DNA from: a bacterium | Lineage (GTDB): Bacteria > Elusimicrobiota > Elusimicrobia > UBA1565 > UBA9628 | Length of the DNA stretch: 35,884 bases | Reading direction: 5' to 3' | Assembly: GCA_021806745.1 (NCBI GenBank) | Contig: JAJZQS010000013.1 | Coordinates: 3,814 to 39,697 of the forward strand | Notes under the pieces: model-generated | Database searches by the model: none | Seen by the model: the letters and a program-made list of their open reading frames with translations, nothing else | Told to the model about the DNA's origin: nothing | Program-made: the position numbers and the translations under genes | Shown here: piece by piece, positions 27,510 to 35,884 of the stretch | Numbering within the stretch: the first letter of the stretch is position 1 | Layout: every line of letters begins with the position of its first letter

Positions 27510-28111
27510 TCTTTCCTCCGAGGACGGCGCTTTCGCGATTGTAGCTTTTCGCGCGCGGCGCGCTCGCGCGACAGTATCCAGCGCGCCGCGTCGGCGGCGT
27601 CGCGGCGCACCGCGTCGGGGCGCGCCTCCGGGAATTTTCCGTCGCGTCCGGCCTTGCCGGTGCGCACAAGCACCGCCGCGCAGCCGGCGTTGCGCGCGGT
27701 CTTGATGTCGGTGGTCGTGTCGCCGATCAGATAGCTGCGCCCCAAGTCCAGGCCGAACCGCGCGCGCGCCAAGCGAAGCATACCCACGCCGGGCTTGCGC
27801 ATCGGATGCGCGCTGTCTGCCGCGTGCGGCGAATAGTAGAGAGCGTCCCAGCGCGCGCCTTGACGCGCCAGGCGGCGCTTGAGCTCCCGGTGGATCGCGC
27901 TCAAGCGCGTCCGACTCAGCAGTCCCCGGGCGACCCCGGACTGATTGGTCACCACGATCACGCGAAAGCCCGCCTCGCGCAGCGTGCGCATCGCCCGCGC
28001 CGCGCCGGGCAGCACTTGCAAATCCTCGACGCGGCGCAGATAGTCGACTTCCCTGTTGATCACGCCGTCCCGGTCGAAGAACACCGCGCGCGCCATCCCC
28101 CCGCCGCTCAC
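27506..28111 (-). CDS. HAD-IIIA phosphatase, GmhB-like (D-glycero-heptose-1,7-bisphosphate 7-phosphatase family)
   Basis: RAVFFDRDGVINREVDYLRRVEDLQVLPGAARAMRTL, VVTNQSGVARG, KPGVGMLRLA, YLIGDTTTDIKTARNAG; Zn-loop Cys residues not obvious. Confidence 0.85.
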   Translation of the reverse strand: MSGGGMARAVFFDRDGVINREVDYLRRVEDLQVLPGAARAMRTLREAGFRVIVVTNQSGVARGLLSRTRLSAIHRELKRRLARQGARWDALYYSPHAADSAHPMRKPGVGMLRLARARFGLDLGRSYLIGDTTTDIKTARNAGCAAVLVRTGKAGRDGKFPEARPDAVRRDAADAARWILSRERAAREKLQSRKRRPRRKE

Positions 28112-28117
28112 CGTGCC

Positions 28118-28123
28118 ATTCTA
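28118..28123 (-). promoter_or_regulatory. Leaderless -10 (TAGAAT, 6 nt before GTG)
   Basis: Minus strand TAGAAT-GGCACG-GTG(28111). Confidence 0.55.
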
Positions 28124-28158
28124 TATTTTCGCCGCTTCCCACGCGGGTCCGCGATGGG

Positions 28159-28164
28159 TAGAAT
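28159..28164 (+). promoter_or_regulatory. Leaderless promoter: TTCCCA-17-TAGAAT-5-GTG
   Basis: TTCCCA 28136-28141, TAGAAT 28159-28164, GAAGC, GTG 28170. Confidence 0.55.
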
Positions 28165-28169
28165 GAAGC

Positions 28170-28784
28170 GTGACCGCCAAGGAAGCCGCGCGCCGAGCGT
28201 CGCTGGCCGTCGTCTCCGCGATGTTCTCTCTCGGCGCCGCCCTCAAGCCCAAACAGGAGGCCGACCCCATGCAAGCCGACAAGACCGCCGGGCGCGTCTA
28301 CGACTTCGAGATGAAGACGATCGACGGCAAGACCCAGTCCCTGTCCGTCTACAAAGGACACCCGTTGCTGATCGTCAACACGGCTTCCCTGTGCGGCTTC
28401 ACGCCGCAATACACCGACCTCGAGAACCTCTACAAAAAATACTCGGGGCGGGGCCTGCGCATCGCCGCCTTCCCGGCCAACGAGTTCGGCGCACAGGAGC
28501 CCGGCGGCGACGCCGAGATCAAGAAGTTCTGCCTGACCAAGTACTCGGTTTCCTTTGATTTGTATTCAAAAATCATCGTCAAGGGACCCGGCATCCACCC
28601 GCTCTACAAGTACCTGACGACGGAATCCGGGCACCCCGGCGACATCCCGTGGAACTTCGCCAAGTTCCTCATCGACGGACGCGGGAAAGTCGTCGGCCGC
28701 TTCGAGCCGCAGGACAACCCGACCGGCAAGTCGATCACCGCCGCCGTCGAGGCCGTTCTGGTCGGCGGTTCAAGCGCGCAGTAG
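28170..28784 (+). CDS. Glutathione-peroxidase-family protein, probably exported
   Basis: NTASLCGFTPQYTDLENLYKKYSGRGLRIAAFPANEFGAQEPG, PWNFAKFLIDGRGKVVGRF; signal-like N-terminus. Confidence 0.9.
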   Translation: MTAKEAARRASLAVVSAMFSLGAALKPKQEADPMQADKTAGRVYDFEMKTIDGKTQSLSVYKGHPLLIVNTASLCGFTPQYTDLENLYKKYSGRGLRIAAFPANEFGAQEPGGDAEIKKFCLTKYSVSFDLYSKIIVKGPGIHPLYKYLTTESGHPGDIPWNFAKFLIDGRGKVVGRFEPQDNPTGKSITAAVEAVLVGGSSAQ

Positions 28785-29756
28785 CCGACCGACGATCCGC
28801 GCCGCTTCGCGCCGATCGCGCGAAGCAAACAATCCGGCGCGAGCCCTCGTCAATGCCCGCCGCGCGGCGCGCGCCACGGCCAGCGCCGACGGCGGGACGA
28901 AACTCGCCCACCACAGCACCTCGCGACGCGCCGCAGCGCCAAGCTCGCGCGCCAGAAGGGCGCGCGCGCTCTCGGGCTTGAGCGACTTCCAAAGGTATCC
29001 GGCGACCTCGCGCGCGACTTCCCGGCGCCTCGCTGCGAGAACCTCGGGCGGCGCGCCGGAAGATCCAAGCGCGACCATCGCTTCCTCAAAGTCGCGCTCA
29101 TGGTCGCGCGTGATTTGGCCGTCGTGCAGGAAGCGCACCGCCAGCGGTCGGCGCAAAACGCCCACGCGCGCCCCGGCCGAGAACATCCGCGCGTAGAGCT
29201 CGGTGTCTTCAAGAATGCGCAGATCTTCCCGAAAGAAACCCACGCTCTCGAAGAGGCTGCGCCGCAGGCAGACCATCGTCGTCACATACGGCAGCCAGCG
29301 GTCTCCAACCGCATACCAGCCGGGCACCTTCCCTTCGGGGATCTCGCGCGACGGATCAAACAACATCCCCGTCAACACGCCCCAACGGTGAACGAAAGCG
29401 TTGGTGAACCAGAAGTCCGTCTCGGGCCGCGCCGCGATCGCGCGCGCCAACGCCTCCAGCCGGTGGGGCAAGTAAAGATCATCGGAGTCGAGAAACGCGA
29501 TCCACTCGCCGCGCGCCGCGCGGATGGCCTGGTTGCGGCAGGCGTGCTGACCGCGATTGTCGCGGTTCCAGAAAAAACGCAGGCGCTCGTCCAAGAAACC
29601 GCTCATCGCCTCGCGCGTGCCGTCGCGCGAGCCGTCATCGACGAACAGGCATTCCCAGTCCGCGCGCGTCTGCGCGAGCACCGACCTGACCGCGGCGGCG
29701 GCCGACTCGGCGCGGTCATGGGACGGGATCACTATCGAAAACATCGGCCCGCTCAT
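28770..29756 (-). CDS. Family 2 glycosyltransferase
   Basis: MFSIVIPSHDRAESAAAAVRSVLAQTRADWECLFVDDGSRDGT, ARGEWIAFLDSDDLYLPHRLE. Confidence 0.92.
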   Translation of the reverse strand: MSGPMFSIVIPSHDRAESAAAAVRSVLAQTRADWECLFVDDGSRDGTREAMSGFLDERLRFFWNRDNRGQHACRNQAIRAARGEWIAFLDSDDLYLPHRLEALARAIAARPETDFWFTNAFVHRWGVLTGMLFDPSREIPEGKVPGWYAVGDRWLPYVTTMVCLRRSLFESVGFFREDLRILEDTELYARMFSAGARVGVLRRPLAVRFLHDGQITRDHERDFEEAMVALGSSGAPPEVLAARRREVAREVAGYLWKSLKPESARALLARELGAAARREVLWWASFVPPSALAVARAARRALTRARAGLFASRDRREAARIVGRLLRA

Positions 29757-31729
29757 CTCGGTCCCAGGTCCGGCCAGCCGTCGCCGAAGCGCTTGCGATA
29801 GACCGCCGACGCTTCTGCCGGGAACAAAACGACCTTGCGCACGCCCCCATCCACGGCGGACGCCACGGCGCGCGCCAAACGACGCTCGACGCGGCGCAGC
29901 GCGCGCGCGTCGGCCGCCGTGACTTTCGCATCGACGACCAATTCTCCGGGCATCACGGTCTGACGCCAGGCCAGCAGCCCCGGCACGGCAAGCCCGTCCA
30001 GGAGCGTCTCACGACCGGACAGGCGGAAGCGATCAACTTCAATGAGCGCCGCGGCGGCGCCGGTCGCGGCCGTCTCCTCGATGGGCGTCGGTCTCTGGGG
30101 AGGCGGCAAAATCGGAGCGCGCTCCGGCTTGGTCTCGGAACGCTGGAGCTCGGCGTCTGACAGCAGGAGGCTCGGCGTGACGACGGACGCCGGCACTCCC
30201 GCGTCCAGGTCGGACGCCTGCGGGTCGTCGCCGGCCGCGAGCACGCTCTCGGCCATCACCAGCGGCGTGCCCACGAGGTCCAGATCGCGAACCCGCACGA
30301 CCTTGCCCGAGTCCGCCGCGACCAAGTAGACCGCGCCGAGCAAGCGGATCGAACCCTGGCCCGACTCCCCCTCGCTCCAGCCGCGCAGACGCCGCACCCA
30401 AAGGCCGTAGGGCTTGGCGCGCCTGCGGCACTCCGCTCGCAGCCGATCCAGCAAGGCGCTTCTCGTCACGGGGGCTTGCGTCGTCAGGAAAAGGTTTCCC
30501 GGCGCGCCCGCGGGCATCTGCCCCAGGGGCGCGCGGCCGTGGCCGTTGGAGCGGGCAAAACCCTTGACCGGGTAGCGCGACAGGAGAAATCCGCGCAAGC
30601 GCCCGCGCACGATCAGCGGCGCGTGCTGGGCTGGAACCCCTTGGTCGTCGAATTGATAGGCACCGAACAACGGCCGTCCCCGGAACGAACTCTCGGTCGG
30701 GTCGTCGATCAACGAAAGGTCCGCGGAGAGTACGCGTTCGCCGAGGCGGCCGCGAAAAGTCTGAGCACCGCTCGGGTTTCTCTGCTCCTCGCCCGAGAGG
30801 CTCTCGCCCAAAGCATAGACCACGGCCGCGGCCGCCGAGGGGTCGAGCAGAGCCGGCGCGCTGAACGGCGAGGTGGTGATCGCCGTACGCAGTTCGGCGA
30901 GGTCCCGGACCATGTCCTCGCCGGCGCGGCGCAATTCGTATTCGCTCGGAAGGGCGTCGGGCCCGCGCGCGTGCCAATCCCGCGAGACGGTCTCGCGGTA
31001 GCCGTCCGAACTCAGCGCCACCGCCTCCGCCTCGATCTTGGCCCAATCGTCGGTCTTGTCCACGAACAGCCCGTCGGTGGAGCGCAGTCTCGTGCGCAGG
31101 CGACGCAAGCCCGCGTGAGTGTCCGCCTCCAACAGCCACGGCGCCGCGCGTAGCGGGTCGCCGAGCGCGCCCGACAGCAGCCGCAGCCGCTCCAGACTCC
31201 AAGGCCTCGGCGCGGCCGCCGAGGTGCTGACGATCGCGGTCTCGGCGGAAAGATCATCGGTTTCGTAGTCGGCCCGCCCGCGCGTGATCGTCTCCGCCTG
31301 CTTGTTCAAGAAATCCGAGGTCGCCGATTTATAGTCGCCATCGAACATGCGCCAAAGCGCGTGGCGGATGGCGAACTCGTCGTCGCTCATCGCGATCGGC
31401 GTGCCCAAATAATCCGCGCGCGGAGTCTCTGGGTGGTTGTCGAGCGCGGGCGAGCCCACGCGCACGTCGGCCATCGCGATGCGCTGGCGCATCGTCGCTT
31501 CCGCCCGTGGCGCCCCGAGGTGGCTCCACTCGTCCCAATCCGACAAGTCCCACACCGTCAACTGGGCGAAATAGATCGGCGGGTAACCATCCTCGCGCAG
31601 ATCCCGGCTCGCGCGCGTCAATTCCGCGCTCATCGCGCGCTCCAGGCCCGGCTGGGCCGTCTCCGGCGGCGGGGGCTCGGCCGCCGCCGCGGCCAGCGCC
31701 AGCGCGGCGGCCAGGCTAGCGAGGATCAT
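29753..31729 (-). CDS. Secreted TldD/PmbA-family protein with degenerate metal site (pseudoprotease)
   Basis: Signal peptide MILASLAAALALAAAAAEPPPP (start trimmed to ATG 31729); clearly paralogous to the 31716-33413 product (LLDPSAAAAVVYALGESLSGEEQRNPSGAQTFRG, SLIDDPTESSFRGRPLFGAYQFDDQG, RYPVKGFARSNGHGR) but lacks HExxxH. Confidence 0.85.
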   Translation of the reverse strand: MILASLAAALALAAAAAEPPPPETAQPGLERAMSAELTRASRDLREDGYPPIYFAQLTVWDLSDWDEWSHLGAPRAEATMRQRIAMADVRVGSPALDNHPETPRADYLGTPIAMSDDEFAIRHALWRMFDGDYKSATSDFLNKQAETITRGRADYETDDLSAETAIVSTSAAAPRPWSLERLRLLSGALGDPLRAAPWLLEADTHAGLRRLRTRLRSTDGLFVDKTDDWAKIEAEAVALSSDGYRETVSRDWHARGPDALPSEYELRRAGEDMVRDLAELRTAITTSPFSAPALLDPSAAAAVVYALGESLSGEEQRNPSGAQTFRGRLGERVLSADLSLIDDPTESSFRGRPLFGAYQFDDQGVPAQHAPLIVRGRLRGFLLSRYPVKGFARSNGHGRAPLGQMPAGAPGNLFLTTQAPVTRSALLDRLRAECRRRAKPYGLWVRRLRGWSEGESGQGSIRLLGAVYLVAADSGKVVRVRDLDLVGTPLVMAESVLAAGDDPQASDLDAGVPASVVTPSLLLSDAELQRSETKPERAPILPPPQRPTPIEETAATGAAAALIEVDRFRLSGRETLLDGLAVPGLLAWRQTVMPGELVVDAKVTAADARALRRVERRLARAVASAVDGGVRKVVLFPAEASAVYRKRFGDGWPDLGPR

Positions 31730-33413
31730 GGAGCGGGGACGGAAGGATCGGCGGCAGCACGCGGTCCTCTGGCAGACGCTGGAGCTCAATCTCGGAAACA
31801 AGAAGGCTCGGCGCGATCTGACTGACGGGCACCCAGCCCGACTCCGCGCCGCAAACGAAGCCGTTGGCCAGCGTCGGGTCGTTTCCCGCGGCGACGATCC
31901 GATTGAGAATCACCAGCGGCGTGCCCACGAGCTTGACCCCGCGCACGAGCGTGCGCGCGCCGGTGGCCGCGTCCACCCGATAGACGAGGCGCGGCCGCAC
32001 TTCCAGGGTCTGCGCGGACTCCCGGTTGGTGGGGTTTTCCCCGCCGGAGGAGCCGACCAGCAAGAACCCGTAGGACTTCCCCTGGGCGCGCAAAAGCGAC
32101 AGCAATCGGCGCTGGAGCTCGTCGAGAGACACCGCCCCGTCGGCCTGGACGATCAGGTTGGCCATTCGTCCGGTCGGATGCGAACGCCAATCGGATCGGC
32201 CGTGGCCGTTGGTGTCGGCAAATCCCTGCACCGGCCAGCGCGACATCAAGAAATTCCGCAGCACGCCATGGTCGACGAGTACCACCCGCTGGGCGCGCGA
32301 ACCCTCGGAGTCGTAGTCGTAGCTTCCGTGCAGCGGCGAGCCGGCGAACTCCTTGAGCGTCGGGTCGTCGATGACGCTCAGGAACGCGGGGATGATCGGT
32401 TTGCCGACGAGGTCGCGGAAAAGCTGGCTTTCGTGAGGATCGCGCTGGCGCTCGCCCTCCAGCTTGTGTCCGAGAGCTTCGTGAAACAAAACCCCGGACA
32501 TCTCCGGATCCAGGATCGCCGGCGCGGTCGCCGCGTCCTGCACCGGAGCACGGCGCAGGCTCGACAACTCCTCGGCCAAGGCGCGCACCTTTTTTTTCAG
32601 CTCCTCGCGCCGCGGCGCGTGGTCGAAGTCGACGAGCGGGATGAACAGGCTGTCTTCCAAGCGCATGCCGTCGTCGGCGCGCGTGGCCACGTTGACGTGA
32701 ATCTCGCTGGGCATGCGCTCGGACGGCGTCAGAAGTTCCGTGCCCTCGCTGGTGACCAGGAAGCGGCGCACCCACCACGCCTCAAGATCGACGCTGGACT
32801 CCTGGATCTGCGGATAATCGCGCAAGATCGCGCTGAGCTCCAACGCCAGTCGGCGCAGGCGGCCACGGTTGAGGCGCGGGCGGGGGATGGCCTGCGTCTC
32901 GCGCACCGGGGGCGCCGGCGAAAAGTCATCGAGCGGTCGCGTCACCAGTTCGGTGGCGCGCTTGGCCTTCTTTTCCAGCCAACCCGCGACGGCGCTCTTG
33001 TAGGCCTGGTCGGTGAGCAGCCAAAAAGTCTGACGGAGAACATCCGGGGCCGTCGGCGAGGGCAGGTTGACGCCCTGATAGCTCAAATCCACGTTGTCGA
33101 AGGATTTGTCGCCGTAGCGCGCCTCCGCGTACGCGATGCGATACTGCTCCAAATCGTCGGTGGTCAAGGCTCCGAGCGAAGCCACCGCCTCGTAATGACG
33201 CGCGTCGTGCAGGCGGTAGGCCAAGAAATACGGCGGGCCGAATTTTCCGTCGCGCAGGCGCTCCAGGCTGCGCGTCATCTCCGCGCGCAGGGCGGCGAAC
33301 ACGCGCTCGGCGGGCTCGGGAGAATCTCCCCAACTCTCGCCGAGGACCGGGGCCGCCGCCAGGGCCAGACCCAGCGCCAGCGCGGCGCTAGCCCTTGCGG
33401 GGCGCAACCTCAT
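31716..33413 (-). CDS. Secreted TldD-family metalloprotease with intact metal ligands
   Basis: Signal peptide MRLRPARASAALALGLALAAAPVLG; ILDPEMSGVLFHEALGHKLEGERQRDPHESQLFRD, SVIDDPTLKEF, FADTNGHGRSD, FVCGAESG. Confidence 0.9.
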   Translation of the reverse strand: MRLRPARASAALALGLALAAAPVLGESWGDSPEPAERVFAALRAEMTRSLERLRDGKFGPPYFLAYRLHDARHYEAVASLGALTTDDLEQYRIAYAEARYGDKSFDNVDLSYQGVNLPSPTAPDVLRQTFWLLTDQAYKSAVAGWLEKKAKRATELVTRPLDDFSPAPPVRETQAIPRPRLNRGRLRRLALELSAILRDYPQIQESSVDLEAWWVRRFLVTSEGTELLTPSERMPSEIHVNVATRADDGMRLEDSLFIPLVDFDHAPRREELKKKVRALAEELSSLRRAPVQDAATAPAILDPEMSGVLFHEALGHKLEGERQRDPHESQLFRDLVGKPIIPAFLSVIDDPTLKEFAGSPLHGSYDYDSEGSRAQRVVLVDHGVLRNFLMSRWPVQGFADTNGHGRSDWRSHPTGRMANLIVQADGAVSLDELQRRLLSLLRAQGKSYGFLLVGSSGGENPTNRESAQTLEVRPRLVYRVDAATGARTLVRGVKLVGTPLVILNRIVAAGNDPTLANGFVCGAESGWVPVSQIAPSLLVSEIELQRLPEDRVLPPILPSPLHDPR

Positions 33414-35884
33414 AACCGGTGAAAAACGGGCGCCCGGGCGCAGCCGCGGGCGCTGGCCCGGAGACGGGGCGCAGCCTCTTCTCGATTTGCGCCAGCCGGT
33501 AGACGACCTGCAGGTTTCTCTGCGCCTGAGTGTCCCCGGGTTCGAAGCTCAGGGCCAGTCGATAATCGCGCTCGGCGCCCTCCAAGTAGCCGGGCGCCTT
33601 AGGGTCGGCCTGGTGCGCGAGGAATTCCGCGTTGGCGAGGTTCGTGTAGGCTTCGGCGGCCTCGTGCGGCTCTTGCGCGGTGGCGTGGCGATGCACCCAG
33701 ACCATCGAGCCGGAGGCGTCGGGCTCCTGGACGTAGGGCTGGTAGGACAAGATCGTTCGCCGCAGAAGTCCGTTCTTGAGCAGCGCGGGGTCGACCGCGC
33801 AGGCCTGCGCGTCGATGAGCTCGTGGTAGGTGCGAATGGCCTCCGGGTAGCGCTTGCGCATCATGTAGATCTGGGCGATGCGGTAGTAGTTGGGCGCGTA
33901 GACCGGGTCGATCTCCTCGTAGAGACGGAAGCGCGTCATCGCCAGATCCAGGTAATGGTCGACCTCGGCTTGCGGATGGTGTTGATCCATGGCCCACTGC
34001 GCGCGGCGCAGGTGGAGGTTGCCCACCTGGTGATGAGTCTGCACGTAGTTCGGCGACAAGCGCCGGACCTGGTTGTACCAGTACAGCGCGCGCTCGTAGT
34101 CGTCCATCGGAGCCGTGCCGGGATCACCCCACTCCGGCATGAAGACCTTCTCCATGTTGAAGCGATCATTGAACACATTGCCGAGAAAATATTTCGACAT
34201 CACGAAATCGGGGTTGAGCTCGGTGACTTTCAAATAATTCGAGATCGCCGGCCCCCAATCGTGGTCCTTCGAGAAATAGATGGCCAGGTTGTGGTGGACA
34301 TCGGCTCGGAAATACCCCCAGAACTGGTAGAGCGGAAACAGCGCGGTCAGCACGATCGCGGGCACGACCGGAGTCTCGGAGAGGAATATGAGCCTGAGCA
34401 TCGCCCAGCCCAACGACAGCATGCATCCGGCGAATGTCACCCAGGCCAGCCACCACTGCAGGAGTTCACCCGGCGGGGCGGACATCACGCGATCGAGAGG
34501 CCCCAGGATCGCGGAGAACTCGCCGAACATGCCGGCGAGCGTGGCTCCCGGCGCGGCGGCCGCGCGATCGCGCAAGAAGGCGAAATAGACGATCCCGCCC
34601 GCCGCCGCCAGGCGCGCGGGCCAAATCAGCAGTTCCGACACGGTGCGCCAGGCCGAGGGGCCGTCCTGCTCGGCTTCGGACGCGCGCGCGTGAAGCTCGT
34701 AGAGCGCTCGCCCGCGGGCGATGTTGACGATGAGCCCCGACAGCAGCCCCAGATACACGCCCGAGGAGACGAAACGCAGGCTCACGTCGAAGAAGTTGTG
34801 GCCGAGCATGCCGCAAAAAGACACCAGCAGTCCGGCCAAGTCCCACGCGCGCGGCGGCGGTCGTCCGTCTTTGAGCGCCAACGAGGTGGTCAACTGCCCC
34901 AGGGATCGAAAGCCGACGGTCAGCGTGCTCAGGATCAGCCACAGGAATATCCCGAGACCCAGGATGCCGTGATCCAGGAACTCCTCCAGATATTCGTCCT
35001 CGGCGTGATCGGTCTCGGTGTTGTGCTTGCCCTCGATGTGGAAGATCGGAGGCCGGCGGAAGGCCGGATACAGCGGCGGAAACGCGCCCACGCCGGAGCC
35101 GATCAGCGGGTGGGTGCGGATCATCTCCCAAGTGGCTTCCCAGGTGAACAGGCGGAAATTAATGGAAACGATGCGCGTCTCCAGGTCGTGGGCGGTGTAG
35201 CCGACCAGCCCCAGCGCGCCCGCCGCCGCCGCCCCCAGCACGTAGGCGCGATAGGGCCGAGCCTGTTCCTTAAAATGCGTCAGCGCCAGGACGCCAAAGA
35301 GCACGCACACGATCGCAAACCCCAGCCACGCGCCCTTGGTGCCCGTGGCGAAGAGATTGAGCAGCAGGAGCAGCATCAGCGGCACCAAGCTCCAGCGCCG
35401 CGTCTTCAGGAACTGGGTCAGAATGATCGGGAAGATGATGACCAGGAAGTCGCCGTAGAAGTTCGGGTTGCCGTAGGTCGAGAACACGCGCGGCCCGAAA
35501 GCTCCGCGCCAGACGAACGGATCGATGCCCGAACCCACGCCCGGGGGAAACGCGCGCGTGTCGATGAACTGCAGCGTGCCGTAACCGACGGCCACCCACG
35601 CCGCGCGGATCAGCCAACGAAAAAGCCCCGCGACCGCGTCCTGGTCGAACTCATAGATCGCGATCAGCGCCACGATCACGTAGAACATGTGGCGCAGGAA
35701 GAAGTCCACGCTGACCATGCGGTAGGGCGCATGCCAGAAAGAGAAGACTCCCACCGTCAGATACGCCAAAAACGGCGCCAGCGTCACCAAATCCTGGCGA
35801 TTGAACGCCGAGCGCCCCGCCAGAGCCAGCCGGCACAGCCATAGGGTGAGAAGCCCCAAGCCGCCCATCTGCATCATCGTGATC
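33388..35884 (-). CDS. O-antigen ligase/Wzy-like membrane protein with C-terminal TPR region (5' end beyond window)
   Basis: Multi-TM; FSTYGNPNFYGDFLVIIFPIILTQFL, ATGTKGAWLGFAIV; TPR-like C-terminus; frame open past ATG 35877 to the window edge. Confidence 0.85.
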   Translation of the reverse strand, partial: ITMMQMGGLGLLTLWLCRLALAGRSAFNRQDLVTLAPFLAYLTVGVFSFWHAPYRMVSVDFFLRHMFYVIVALIAIYEFDQDAVAGLFRWLIRAAWVAVGYGTLQFIDTRAFPPGVGSGIDPFVWRGAFGPRVFSTYGNPNFYGDFLVIIFPIILTQFLKTRRWSLVPLMLLLLLNLFATGTKGAWLGFAIVCVLFGVLALTHFKEQARPYRAYVLGAAAAGALGLVGYTAHDLETRIVSINFRLFTWEATWEMIRTHPLIGSGVGAFPPLYPAFRRPPIFHIEGKHNTETDHAEDEYLEEFLDHGILGLGIFLWLILSTLTVGFRSLGQLTTSLALKDGRPPPRAWDLAGLLVSFCGMLGHNFFDVSLRFVSSGVYLGLLSGLIVNIARGRALYELHARASEAEQDGPSAWRTVSELLIWPARLAAAGGIVYFAFLRDRAAAAPGATLAGMFGEFSAILGPLDRVMSAPPGELLQWWLAWVTFAGCMLSLGWAMLRLIFLSETPVVPAIVLTALFPLYQFWGYFRADVHHNLAIYFSKDHDWGPAISNYLKVTELNPDFVMSKYFLGNVFNDRFNMEKVFMPEWGDPGTAPMDDYERALYWYNQVRRLSPNYVQTHHQVGNLHLRRAQWAMDQHHPQAEVDHYLDLAMTRFRLYEEIDPVYAPNYYRIAQIYMMRKRYPEAIRTYHELIDAQACAVDPALLKNGLLRRTILSYQPYVQEPDASGSMVWVHRHATAQEPHEAAEAYTNLANAEFLAHQADPKAPGYLEGAERDYRLALSFEPGDTQAQRNLQVVYRLAQIEKRLRPVSGPAPAAAPGRPFFTGYEVAPRKG

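Noticed and set aside
26025-27734. 569-aa plus-strand ORF
   Set aside because: Antisense to the POT transporter; His/Arg/Gln-rich, no domain.
27510-28409. N-terminal extension of the POT transporter ORF
   Set aside because: Overlaps the HAD gene and promoter region; ATG 27509 overlaps the HAD stop as ATGA and begins a typical POT N-terminus.
29753-31729. Treating the degenerate TldD copy as a decaying pseudogene
   Set aside because: Full-length frame, own signal peptide, overlapping start/stop with both neighbours and retained fold motifs (LIDDPT, NGHGR) argue for a maintained pseudoenzyme.
31728-33422. 564-aa plus-strand ORF
   Set aside because: Antisense to the intact secreted TldD gene.
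33487-35844. 785-aa plus-strand ORF
   Set aside because: Antisense to the ligase/TPR gene, which has clear TM and NPNFYGD motifs.
1-35884. CRISPR array, IS element or prophage
   Set aside because: No regularly spaced repeats, transposase/integrase motifs or terminal inverted repeats seen on either strand.

Overview
High-GC, gene-dense bacterial chromosomal window (content suggests an Elusimicrobiota-like lineage; this is inference only). It carries mostly housekeeping and cell-envelope genes in tightly overlapping operons, one tRNA-Ser(UGA), and no recognisable mobile element, rRNA or CRISPR array. Confident calls: dnaE, tldD, dapF, dapA, a phosphofructokinase, a NUDIX hydrolase, a ClC channel, a POT-family transporter, a GmhB-like HAD phosphatase, a glutathione-peroxidase-like protein, a GAF/PAS histidine kinase, a lone receiver protein, a TolC-like protein, two patatin-like lipases (one fused to a cNMP-binding domain), a GT2 glycosyltransferase, an O-antigen-ligase-like TPR protein and a DUF2079-like membrane protein. 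The strongest second-look signals are: (1) a tandem pair of secreted TldD-family proteins, one with intact zinc ligands (HEALGH + Cys) and the other with all three ligands lost, embedded in an overlapping operon with a Wzy/ligase-like protein and a GT2; (2) a recurring TANNAT-(5-6 nt)-start-codon arrangement at seven genes, implying widespread leaderless mRNAs; (3) a phosphofructokinase with PPi-type active-site residues; (4) a secreted protein whose base composition shifts sharply inside a single ORF at a domain boundary.
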